This document shows, piece by piece, positions 15,451 to 23,238 of a stretch of DNA of 27,414 nt. A program made the translations under genes and the position numbers. Location of the stretch: NCBI RefSeq assembly GCF_043951865.1, contig NZ_JBINJF010000038.1, forward strand, positions 1 through 27,414. The letters run 5' to 3'. The notes under the pieces were generated by a model. The model ran no database searches. It was not told where the DNA came from and was given only the letters and a program-made list of their open reading frames with translations. The stretch comes from JAMQKA01 sp043951865 (GTDB taxonomy: Bacteria; Bacteroidota; Rhodothermia; Balneolales; Balneolaceae). Every line of letters starts with the position of its first letter. Positions within the stretch are counted from its first letter, which is position 1.

Positions 15451-16785
15451 ATGAGACACCTACATCGAGACAAGCTGCTGTCCCTTTTTGAAGAAGGCCA
15501 ACATGCCATCATTTACATGAAGGGGGCCGAGCTGAAATATCGCTACGACACCGACTACGAGTTCCCGTTCCGCCAGGAGTCGAACTTTTGGTATCTCTCC
15601 GGCGTCAATGAGCCCGACTTCCACCTGATCTTCGACTTAACCAGCCATGAGTATCACCTGTTTGCTCCCAGGCGCGATGCCAATTACGCTGTGTGGCACG
15701 GCCGGGTAAAATCGATGGAGCAGTACCGCGGGGAATATGACCCGGATCACCTGCACTGGGATTCCGCCTTGCCCAAAGTCCTGAACAAGCTCGACCCGGA
15801 TCGCATCTACTGTCTGAATGAAGAACAGGCCGAATATATCGAGGAGTTCGACCGCAACACGCCGATCGACCTGGATTCCCTGGAGGAAGCGCTGACCCAC
15901 TGCCGCGTTTTCAAGACCGACTGGGAGCTCGACCAGATGCGGGAAGCGGCTCGCATCAACAATATCGCCCACACCGAGGTGCTTCGGACGCTGGCTCCCG
16001 GGAAGCATGAATATGAACTTAAAGCAATATTCGACTATCACCAGGTCCGGCACGGGCTGCTGCAGGATGCCTACAACGGTATCTTCGCTTCCGGTCCCAA
16101 CAGCGCCATTCTGCACTACGTGGAAAATAACCGGCAGATCAGGGAAGGCGATCTCTTTTTGATTGATGCCGGCTTTGAGTACGAAGGGTACGCCTCCGAC
16201 TTTACGCGTACCTATCCCGCCAATGGATCGTTCTCCAAAGACCAGGCGACCATCTACCAGGTTGTGCTCGACGCCCAGCAACAGGTCATCGAAGATATCG
16301 AACCGGAGGTGGGTATGGAGGAACTGCATATGACGTCTGCCGAGATCATGATGCAGGGACTGGTGGATGCCGGCATCCTTGACGGGCGCGTGGAGGATTT
16401 GATGGAAAATGACATTTTTGCGCTTTTCTTTCCTCATGGACTCGGCCACTTCCTCGGGCTTGACACCCACGATGTGGGCGGGTATCCCAAAGGAGTGGAC
16501 CGTATCGACCGCCCCGGCATCAAATACCTGCGCGCCCGCCGCACCCTGCAACCCGGCATGGTACTCACGGTTGAGCCCGGGATCTATTTTATCCCTGCCC
16601 TGCTGAAGCCGGCCCTTGAAGATGAAACGAAATCGAAATTCCTCAACAGTTCCAGGATAGAAGAACTGCTGTCGTTCGGCGGTGTTCGGATTGAAGACAA
16701 CATCATTGTTACGGAAGAGGGGTACGAGAACCTAACAGAGGTACCGAAAGAGCGGGAGGAGATTGAGAACGTAATGTCGAAGTGA
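15451..16785 (+). CDS. pepP: Xaa-Pro aminopeptidase / prolidase (M24B)
   Basis: The 444-residue protein cleaves peptide bonds next to proline. An N-terminal aminopeptidase-P domain (about 3-145, with YEFPFRQESNFWYLSG) precedes the pita-bread catalytic domain. The five metal ligands are all present: D239 (LIDAGFE), D250 (ASDFTRTYP), H333 (HGLGHFLG), E375 (TVEPGIYF) and E415 (GVRIEDN). The frame is open back to a TTG at 15358 overlapping the ABC gene, but those 31 residues are unlike any family start, so I take ATG at 15451. No signal peptide is seen, so it is cytoplasmic. The gene faces the threonate-type operon, with 69 bases between convergent ends. The symbol is by family; the architecture also resembles prolidase PepQ/PEPD. 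Confidence 0.92.
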   Translation: MRHLHRDKLLSLFEEGQHAIIYMKGAELKYRYDTDYEFPFRQESNFWYLSGVNEPDFHLIFDLTSHEYHLFAPRRDANYAVWHGRVKSMEQYRGEYDPDHLHWDSALPKVLNKLDPDRIYCLNEEQAEYIEEFDRNTPIDLDSLEEALTHCRVFKTDWELDQMREAARINNIAHTEVLRTLAPGKHEYELKAIFDYHQVRHGLLQDAYNGIFASGPNSAILHYVENNRQIREGDLFLIDAGFEYEGYASDFTRTYPANGSFSKDQATIYQVVLDAQQQVIEDIEPEVGMEELHMTSAEIMMQGLVDAGILDGRVEDLMENDIFALFFPHGLGHFLGLDTHDVGGYPKGVDRIDRPGIKYLRARRTLQPGMVLTVEPGIYFIPALLKPALEDETKSKFLNSSRIEELLSFGGVRIEDNIIVTEEGYENLTEVPKEREEIENVMSK

Positions 16786-16854
16786 CCTCCCGCATGCGGT
16801 TGCATCTCTGCGCCTTTGCTGACAGCCCGACCTGCGAGCTATTTTGACGTTTCC

Positions 16855-18024
16855 CTACGGCCAGAGAGCGGCTGGCCAGCTGTAGCTGCCGGGCTTAACG
16901 GTAACAGAAGGCCCGGGGGAGTTGTCGCCTGCCGGCTGCATGCGGATGACGCCCCGTGCAAAATGATTTGTCGGCTTGAACCTGGAGCAGCCCAGCGCCC
17001 GCACCACTTCCGAAGCGGTGGTTCCTCCCTCAACGACAATATCCCGGAGAGCGACTCTTTTTAAAACCGCCGCGGTCACATCCGCAAGCATTCCCGGAAT
17101 CTTCTCTGCCAGTACTGCTTCATTCCCGGTAACTTCAGCCGACAGCACCACACTATTTGTTGAGCCAAATTTGGCGATCACCTGTTTGGCTACGGCTTCT
17201 GTTATGTTGGCCTCATTACGTCCGGGCTGCCCGACTTTAAGCTGGACCTGTTCCAATTCGCGGACGGACAGCTTTTCCAGCATCATCTCCACCTTGCTGA
17301 GGCTGCTTCCGCAGACAAACAACCTGTCCTGGTGCTCCGTATCAAACGGAGGTCCCGACTTTTTTCTCGGGTAAAATCCCATTGAACGGAGCAGAGCCCT
17401 CCAAAAATCAGCCGCTCCCGCCGGAATGAGATGGGAGTCAAGGTTTTCCGCCCAGTATCGAATATCATCCCCATATTGAGTGTCCGGAAGATAGACGTTA
17501 CCGGTTTGACCGGGAATAGCGGAGCGACCTTGCAGTCGTTTGATTTCTGTTCCATGTTCGCTACCGCTGCCGGCACCTGCCAGGGCAACAACATCCGATG
17601 TATGGACCGGAAACTCCGGGTCCGATGCAAACACCGTTTGGTGCAGGGGGTGCCCGTCAATCAGATATATTCCGTTGGAAATGGTTCTTCCCATTGACGG
17701 GTTGGCAGGAACCAGCAGCACCGACCGGCCGGGGCTGTTGTCAAGCAGCAGCGACAACTCCATACCCACATGTCCCCTTAATACGGAATCGACTTTCTTG
17801 TAGATAAGCTCAAATTCATATCGCTTTATATTTTTTGCGACTCGCTTCATGGTGACAGTAGCCCTCTCCCTGGTTTTGGACCGGGTATTGGTATCCAGGA
17901 TCACCACATCAGCCGTCGTCTCAACCTGGGGCTTCGTCTGGATTTCAACCTCCAGGCCAGCATCCATCGCAATGCCTGCCAATTCCGCTGCCCCGCTAAA
18001 ATCGTCTGATATAACAAGTATCAA
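16855..18024 (-). CDS. Four-carbon acid sugar kinase (DUF1537; DtnK/OtnK type)
   Basis: The 389-residue protein begins MILVISDDFSGAAELAG, the family's N-terminal DDxxGA motif, with KKVDSVLRG (76-84), PANPSMGR (106-113), VEGGTTASEV (331-340) and VKPGSYSWP (376-384). The family phosphorylates the 4-hydroxyl of threonate, erythronate or related C4 acids using ATP. The start is TTG at 18024; AAGGA lies eight bases upstream, and two in-frame stops lie just before it, so no other start fits. A PdxA2-type dehydrogenase is encoded 120 bases upstream on the same strand, the known functional partner. The pair converts D-threonate or D-erythronate towards dihydroxyacetone phosphate. Which of the two acids is used cannot be read from sequence alone. 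Confidence 0.88.
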   Translation of the reverse strand: MILVISDDFSGAAELAGIAMDAGLEVEIQTKPQVETTADVVILDTNTRSKTRERATVTMKRVAKNIKRYEFELIYKKVDSVLRGHVGMELSLLLDNSPGRSVLLVPANPSMGRTISNGIYLIDGHPLHQTVFASDPEFPVHTSDVVALAGAGSGSEHGTEIKRLQGRSAIPGQTGNVYLPDTQYGDDIRYWAENLDSHLIPAGAADFWRALLRSMGFYPRKKSGPPFDTEHQDRLFVCGSSLSKVEMMLEKLSVRELEQVQLKVGQPGRNEANITEAVAKQVIAKFGSTNSVVLSAEVTGNEAVLAEKIPGMLADVTAAVLKRVALRDIVVEGGTTASEVVRALGCSRFKPTNHFARGVIRMQPAGDNSPGPSVTVKPGSYSWPAALWP

Positions 18025-18032
18025 TGTCCCGT

Positions 18033-18037
18033 TCCTT
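18033..18037 (-). promoter_or_regulatory. Ribosome binding site fixing the TTG start of the C4-acid kinase
   Basis: AAGGA on the minus strand lies eight bases before TTG at 18024. In-frame TGA TGA codons precede the TTG, so this site and start are the only workable combination near the conserved N terminus. Confidence 0.55.
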
Positions 18038-18144
18038 TTTCATCAGCAGAGGACGTTGCCCACAATGATTTTTCAACACCCTCTTGTATGTGATCTACTG
18101 TCAAATATTTCATATCATATGCCGCCTGAATTCCAGCACCGGCC

Positions 18145-19167
18145 CTATCCCACCATCTGCACCGCATATTGAATGGCATGCACCAGGCTCTGGGGACTGG
18201 CAATTCCCTGCCCTGCGATATCAAAGGCCGTTCCGTGATCGACCGATACCCGGATAATCGGAATGCCTAGTGTTATGTTAACCCCGCGAATTTTACTCCA
18301 CGCACTGCTTTCCTGGTCCCATTCAAATCCTTTCACTTTAAAAGGGATGTGACCCTGGTCGTGGTACATCGCCACGCAGCCATCGTAAAAGCCGCCCACG
18401 ACCCTGGGATACAAGGTGTCGGCAGGGTACGGCCCCTCCACCCGGATTCCATTTTTGACCGCCTCCTCTACAGCCGGGATAATCTCCTGTTCTTCCTCCC
18501 GGCCAAATAACCCTCCATCACCGGCGTGCGGATTCAGCCCGCATACAGCCAGTTTGGGCTTGTCGATGCCAAACTGCACACAGGCCTCATGTAACAGCCG
18601 GATCACATGGAGCACCCGGTCTTTTTTTACCAGCCAGCACGCTTCCGCGAGCGATACGTGGGTGGAAACATGAATGACACGAAAATTACCATCGGCCAGC
18701 AACATGGCCACCTGGTCGGTATTGGTGTACCGGGCATATATTTCCGTATGACCGGCGAAGTTGTGGCCAGCCCGATTCAGCGATTCCTTGTGGATGGGGG
18801 CGGTAACGGTGGCATCAATTGTTCCCTCCATCGCCAGTTCAATATTCTTCTCTATAGCCCGAAAGGCGGCATCGCCGGCCACTGCTGAAACCGTGCCGTA
18901 CGACAGTGTGTCGATAGTCTCATTCTGGGTATCGCACACCTGGATTTTTCGGCGGCCGTACTCTCTGCCGGTCTCATTTTGCTGCCAATGCTGAACCTCT
19001 CTGTCAATACCTGTCAGCTCAGCCGCTTTCTGTATTACGGACAGATCTCCCACAATCACAGGCCGGCATCTTTTCAGCACAGCCGGATCCGTTACGGCCT
19101 TCACACATATTTCCGGCCCAATGCCAAACGGGTCGCCCATTGAAATCCCAATAATCGGTTTATCCAT
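18145..19167 (-). CDS. pdxA2: 4-phospho-threonate/erythronate dehydrogenase, PdxA2 type
   Basis: The 340-residue protein belongs to the PdxA family of NAD-dependent oxidative decarboxylases. It begins MDKPIIGISMGDPFGIGPEI, with TAPIHKESL (122-130), GHTE (139-142), and metal ligands H170 (STHVSL), H214 (NPHAGDGG) and H269 (MYHDQG). The sequence YHDQGHIPFKVKGF differs from the LPVLKY-like continuation of true pyridoxine-pathway PdxA and fits the PdxA2 branch. Together with the DUF1537 kinase encoded downstream, it should oxidise and decarboxylate the 4-phosphorylated acid to dihydroxyacetone phosphate. Start ATG at 19167. It is the first gene of the operon. A role in vitamin B6 synthesis is a less likely alternative, since no pdxJ is nearby. 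Confidence 0.88.
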   Translation of the reverse strand: MDKPIIGISMGDPFGIGPEICVKAVTDPAVLKRCRPVIVGDLSVIQKAAELTGIDREVQHWQQNETGREYGRRKIQVCDTQNETIDTLSYGTVSAVAGDAAFRAIEKNIELAMEGTIDATVTAPIHKESLNRAGHNFAGHTEIYARYTNTDQVAMLLADGNFRVIHVSTHVSLAEACWLVKKDRVLHVIRLLHEACVQFGIDKPKLAVCGLNPHAGDGGLFGREEEQEIIPAVEEAVKNGIRVEGPYPADTLYPRVVGGFYDGCVAMYHDQGHIPFKVKGFEWDQESSAWSKIRGVNITLGIPIIRVSVDHGTAFDIAGQGIASPQSLVHAIQYAVQMVG

Positions 19168-19190
19168 TTACTTGCTTCCGTTCTATTTTT

Positions 19191-19206
19191 CTGAGTGATC
19201 AATCAG
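19191..19206. promoter_or_regulatory. Near-palindrome upstream of pdxA2, candidate operator
   Basis: CTGAGTGATCAATCAG matches its reverse complement at 14 of 16 positions and is centred on TGATCA. It lies 24 bases before the pdxA2 start, in the 193-base divergent region shared with the metallo-beta-lactamase-fold gene. Position and symmetry suit a repressor site, but no regulator gene is adjacent. Confidence 0.35.
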
Positions 19207-19360
19207 CAGGAACTTAAATACAATCTATTCCAGTTTACAATAATCATATTATTCACAGGCAACAGAATCATTGCCGGTCGACAGGTATTAAATAAGTCGC
19301 ACGCTTTTTGTATTATCCCACTTCATTTAGTTAACAATTAATATACACAGAAACGGTTCA

Positions 19361-20446
19361 ATGGACATTATTACATGGTCTGCAGCAGTCGTCCTGGGGC
19401 TGACAGTGGCTACACTTGTTGTGGATTTTATCATTTCGGCCCCGACCGCATCCGGCCCCACATCCGACCATTTCGACGGCAAACGATTTTCCAATCCCAA
19501 CGGCTCCCGGGAACGAGGTTTTGTAGACATCATCAAATGGGCCCTCACCGGTGACCGGGGGGAATGGAAAGAGCTCACGCTGCAAGAGGCGCCCCATGGT
19601 ACGGTCCCGGAGAGGAGCTCCGACAGCAACGAGGAGGCGGTATTTACATTTGTAAATCACGCTACCTTCCTTATTCAAACACAGGGTTTCAACATTTTGA
19701 CAGACCCGATCTGGAGTTACCGGGCCAGCCCGTACCAGTGGATCGGCCCCAGGAGAATGCGTCCGCCGGGACTAAAATTTGAAGATCTGCCCGACATCCA
19801 CATGGTGCTCATCAGCCACAACCATTACGATCATTTGGACATTGACACCGTGATCCGGCTAAATGAGATTCACGATCCGCTGTTCGTGGTGCCCCTGGGC
19901 GTTGCAAGCTACCTAGAAGAAAACGGCATCTACAACACCGTGGAACTCGACTGGTGGCAGCGACATGAATACAGTTCGAACTTGTCTGTAAGCGGGGTGC
20001 CGGCCCAGCACTTCTCCGGGCGCGGCCTTACCGATCGAGACAAGACCCTGTGGTGCGGGTATGTGCTGGAACAGCCCAACGGCAACATCTACTTTGCGGG
20101 CGATACCGGCTACGACGGCTTTTTTGAGGATATCGGCCGCCGGTTTGCCCCTATCGATACAGGCCTCATCCCGATCGGGGCTTACCGCCCGCGCTGGTTT
20201 ATGCGACCGATCCATGTGAATCCCGATGAAGCTGTTCAGATCCACAATGACATCAGGGCCCGTCAGAGCATCGGCATGCATTTTGGCACCTTTCCGCTGG
20301 CTGACGAAGCGATGAGGGACCCGATTGAAGATTTGGCCAGCGCCCGCAAAAAATATGGCGTGGCAGCAAATGAATTCCTAACACTGCAAGAGGGCGAATC
20401 GCACCACGTTTTGCGCTCCACTACCGGCAAAGCCGCTGCCGGATAA
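19361..20446 (+). CDS. Membrane-anchored MBL-fold hydrolase, NAPE-PLD/UlaG-like
   Basis: The 361-residue protein has one N-terminal hydrophobic helix (about 5-25), then the DHFDGKRFSNP motif (36-46) common in NAPE-PLD-like and related MBL-fold proteins. The metal site is complete: H153, H155, D157, H158 (SHNHYDHLD), H217 (PAQHFSGR), D248 (FAGDTGYD) and H307 (GMHFGTF). By family it is a Zn-dependent phosphodiesterase or lactonase-like hydrolase acting at the membrane, and N-acylphosphatidylethanolamine phospholipase D is the best-known relative. The substrate here is unknown. The gene is divergent from the pdxA2 operon and convergent with the Nramp-like gene, 33 bases from its end. The start is ATG at 19361 without a strong ribosome-binding site. 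Confidence 0.88.
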   Translation: MDIITWSAAVVLGLTVATLVVDFIISAPTASGPTSDHFDGKRFSNPNGSRERGFVDIIKWALTGDRGEWKELTLQEAPHGTVPERSSDSNEEAVFTFVNHATFLIQTQGFNILTDPIWSYRASPYQWIGPRRMRPPGLKFEDLPDIHMVLISHNHYDHLDIDTVIRLNEIHDPLFVVPLGVASYLEENGIYNTVELDWWQRHEYSSNLSVSGVPAQHFSGRGLTDRDKTLWCGYVLEQPNGNIYFAGDTGYDGFFEDIGRRFAPIDTGLIPIGAYRPRWFMRPIHVNPDEAVQIHNDIRARQSIGMHFGTFPLADEAMRDPIEDLASARKKYGVAANEFLTLQEGESHHVLRSTTGKAAAG

Positions 20447-20479
20447 CATTACAAAGCCCAGGACCCAAGACCCAAAAAA

Positions 20480-21766
20480 CTAAAACCGGATGATCCAGTA
20501 AAGGTACAGCAGCGCAAAACCCGCCAGGAATATCATCCCCGCCCAGCTCAGCCAGCGCAGCCAGGACTTCGGCTTGCCCCACTCCGGCATCACTTCTCCC
20601 GTCACCAGCCGGTAATTGATATAAGCCAGCACCGGCGCCGTCAGGAAGGAGAGGGTCGTGGCCAGGTCTATAAGCAGGGTAAACTGATCTCCCAGGAAGT
20701 AGAGTACGCCCAGGGAGACCACCGGGGTGGAGACCAGCAAGATCCGGAAAATCCTGCTGTTGTCCTTTTCGGGAAATGTTTCCTGCATCATCACCTCCAG
20801 CATCCGGCGGGAAACGCGGGGATACGCATCAGTGACCGTAAGCGTGGTGCTGAACATGGTGGTAAAGGCGCAGATGATGATCACCAGGTACGCCCACTCC
20901 CCGAGGCTGCTTGTATAGAGGCTGATGAGCTGGTTTGCAAAAACGGCTCCACTTGATGCATACTCTTCGCCGCTTCCATACATCACCAGGGCGCCCAGGA
21001 TTAAAAATCCGAGGGCCAGGAACGCTGCCCCGATATACCCGATATTGAAATCTAGCAGCGACTCCTTCAGCCTCGGCCGGTATTGGGTCTGCTTGGCCCG
21101 CTCCAGCGACCACAGGGAGTGCCAGGCGGCAGAATCAATCGGAATCGGCATCCATCCCATTAAAGCGATCAGGAAGGAGACGCCCGCGTAATCCCAGATA
21201 TCGGGATAGTAGTCTGCCACTTCCTGCTGGCCTCCCTGCGACAGGGCCACCACCAGGGCAACCAGCGTTGACACTGCCAGGATAATCATAATGAACTTTA
21301 CGGAGCCGTCCAGCGCAGAATACTGGCCTGAAAGAAGCAGCACCACACAGATGGCCAGCAAAAGGGCACTCCAGGTTAACGGGGAAAGGGCCAGGCCGGT
21401 CAACTCGGCGGCCAGGCTTGCCGTCACCACCGTTACCGCCGCCTGGATAATAAACATCGTGCCAACAGTAAAGACAAGGAATATCCATATTGCCCAGTTG
21501 CCCAGCCGCTTGTATCCCTCAATCAAGCTCTCCCCGGTGGCGATGGCATAGCGCGGGCCATACTCCAAAAAGGGATACTTAAAAATATTGGCCAGCAGCA
21601 GGGCCCAGACCATGGCAAAACCGTAGGTGGCACCAGCCCGGGTCGATTGCACCAGGTGTGATACCCCAATGGCCGCAGCGGCCATCAACAAGCCCGGTCC
21701 CAGACTTTTTTTAATTCCATCCCATGTACTTCTTTCAGACTCGTTGCCAGAACGCTCGTTCCCCAT
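20480..21766 (-). CDS. Nramp-like transporter lacking the canonical DPGN motif
   Basis: The 428-residue protein has about eleven membrane helices and the Nramp outline: a KKSLGPGLLMAAAAIG first helix, a KYPFLEYGPRYAIATG region after helix two, and an inverted-repeat LeuT-like length. I use ATG at 21766; a TTG two codons earlier is possible. In classical Nramp proteins helix 1 has DPGN and helix 6 has MPH, which bind Mn or Fe. Here the corresponding places read IGVSHLVQS (33-41) and GWMPIPID (204-211), so the metal-binding Asp and Asn are missing. It is therefore a divergent family member whose substrate is not predictable; some non-canonical Nramp relatives carry other ions. It stands between convergent and same-strand neighbours with no obvious functional link. 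Confidence 0.85.
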   Translation of the reverse strand: MGNERSGNESERSTWDGIKKSLGPGLLMAAAAIGVSHLVQSTRAGATYGFAMVWALLLANIFKYPFLEYGPRYAIATGESLIEGYKRLGNWAIWIFLVFTVGTMFIIQAAVTVVTASLAAELTGLALSPLTWSALLLAICVVLLLSGQYSALDGSVKFIMIILAVSTLVALVVALSQGGQQEVADYYPDIWDYAGVSFLIALMGWMPIPIDSAAWHSLWSLERAKQTQYRPRLKESLLDFNIGYIGAAFLALGFLILGALVMYGSGEEYASSGAVFANQLISLYTSSLGEWAYLVIIICAFTTMFSTTLTVTDAYPRVSRRMLEVMMQETFPEKDNSRIFRILLVSTPVVSLGVLYFLGDQFTLLIDLATTLSFLTAPVLAYINYRLVTGEVMPEWGKPKSWLRWLSWAGMIFLAGFALLYLYWIIRF

Positions 21767-21883
21767 AAACAAGGTTTGATTTAAACTATTTTACGATGAG
21801 CTACGATAATGAATTTAGCTGTCAAAATAAAAGAGAGGAAATAGCTGGCAATGGACAGAGACTGCCTGTTTCCGTGAGATACA

Positions 21884-23092
21884 CTATTTCCCAACGCTCG
21901 AGCCCCAATTCCTCTTCGGAGTAAACCGTTCCGGTCCCTCCATGACCACGCCCAGGGGCTGGAGACGGTGCAGGATCCGGATTGTGCGCTCATGTTCTTT
22001 CAGCACATCGTCGAGCCGGCGGTAGACCTGGGGAGCCTCGTCAAGTCCGCCGCCGCGCAACTCTACGCCCTTTTTTTCCAGCCAGTCATAGATCATCTGC
22101 GGCTTTATCGCAGAACTGCTCAGGTCGCGTCCGCGGTAGTTGCCTTTGGCCTGTGTACGCGACATTACACGGCCGGCGCCGTGCACCGTCGAGTAGAGGG
22201 CAGAGCGGCTTTCCTCCGAATCCACGCCCTCCAAAATGACAGCGGTATCTCCCATGCTGCCGCCCACAAATCCGCGCTGGCCCGGGAAAGCCGGAGTGGC
22301 GCCCTTGCGGACAACTACCAACTCTTCTCCATCATGCTGCTCTTTCCAGGCAAAATTGTGATTGTTGTGAACCTCATCCAGTATATCCGCCCCAAAAGCC
22401 TCCGCCAGCGTATAGCAGACCCACTCGCGTCCCCGCCAGGCATAACGTCCGGCCAGGTTCATGGCTGCAAAATAGGCATCCCCGAGGGGCGTAGCCAGGT
22501 CCAGCAGCACCTCTTGCTGTTCAAAACGGTCATTCCACTCCTTGTTTTGAGAGAGGTTCATAAACCCTTTGGCCGTCTGGTATCCCAGGCCTCGACTCCC
22601 GAAGTGGACCCCTATCCAGATATACTCCTCCTCATCTTTAAACAGGTCTACGTAGTGGTTCCCCGAGCCCACGGTTCCCAGCTGCTGCTCCGCTTTCTTT
22701 TTCAGGCTCGATCGAATCCCGGGATCGGGGTAGGCCTCCCACTCCGGGGCCTCAAACAGCTCGTCGCCTCTGGGTGCACGGGGATTGGAGCCTCCCAACC
22801 CGAACACGATTTTATCCTCAATAATATCCAGTGCTCCGCTGACATCGAAACTACCGGCTTTCTGATTGAGTTTAACTGCCATGTTTCCACAACCGATATC
22901 GAACCCCACGCCCACGGGCGATACTTTGTTTTTGTAGGCCGCAACGCCGCCGATCGGCATGATATATCCCACGTGGCCATCGGCCATCAACGCGCCGCGC
23001 TTGGCGCGCATCAGCACGTTCTGGTACTGCTCCAGCGTCTGATCGTCATGGGATCCGAATACGGGATTTTTCGACTTTTCTGTTTCTTTCAT
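21884..23092 (-). CDS. rtcB: RtcB-family RNA ligase
   Basis: The 402-residue protein belongs to the GTP- and Mn-dependent ligases that join 2',3'-cyclic phosphate (or 3'-phosphate) and 5'-OH RNA ends. Motifs are MADGHVGYIMPIGG (36-49), GVGFDIGCGN with D65 and C68, GSGNHYVD with H146, GVHFGSRGLG with H163, HNNHN with H242, and STVHGAGRVMSR, whose H304 is the expected guanylylated histidine. All key residues are present, so it should be active. The length fits the roughly 400-residue bacterial subgroup. Its ATG at 23092 is divergent from the eRF1-like gene across 146 bases that contain a perfect inverted repeat. No archease or RtcA/RtcR gene is nearby, so regulation is not of the E. coli Rtc type here. 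Confidence 0.93.
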   Translation of the reverse strand: MKETEKSKNPVFGSHDDQTLEQYQNVLMRAKRGALMADGHVGYIMPIGGVAAYKNKVSPVGVGFDIGCGNMAVKLNQKAGSFDVSGALDIIEDKIVFGLGGSNPRAPRGDELFEAPEWEAYPDPGIRSSLKKKAEQQLGTVGSGNHYVDLFKDEEEYIWIGVHFGSRGLGYQTAKGFMNLSQNKEWNDRFEQQEVLLDLATPLGDAYFAAMNLAGRYAWRGREWVCYTLAEAFGADILDEVHNNHNFAWKEQHDGEELVVVRKGATPAFPGQRGFVGGSMGDTAVILEGVDSEESRSALYSTVHGAGRVMSRTQAKGNYRGRDLSSSAIKPQMIYDWLEKKGVELRGGGLDEAPQVYRRLDDVLKEHERTIRILHRLQPLGVVMEGPERFTPKRNWGSSVGK

Positions 23093-23153
23093 AAATCAGA
23101 ATAGATACTTGGTTCGAGTGTTCATATAATAACAAAACAGATGGACATACCAT

Positions 23154-23178
23154 TTTTGAGCGAATCCTCTGCTCAAAA
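23154..23178. promoter_or_regulatory. Perfect inverted repeat between rtcB and the eRF1-like gene
   Basis: TTTTGAGC (23154-23161) and GCTCAAAA (23171-23178) are exact inverted copies separated by nine bases. The site sits centrally in the divergent spacer, about 60 bases from each start codon, as a shared operator would. It could also form a hairpin in either leader. Confidence 0.45.
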
Positions 23179-23238
23179 TAGTTGTTAAATCTGATACCTA
23201 TGATGGGTTTAAATTGAACTAAATTTGGAGGTTCACAT

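Noticed and set aside
16786..16854. Bidirectional terminator between the convergent M24B peptidase and kinase genes
   Set aside because: I could not find a stable stem followed by a T-run on either strand.
21968..23104. 378-codon plus-strand open frame
   Set aside because: Antisense to rtcB, whose catalytic motifs are complete.
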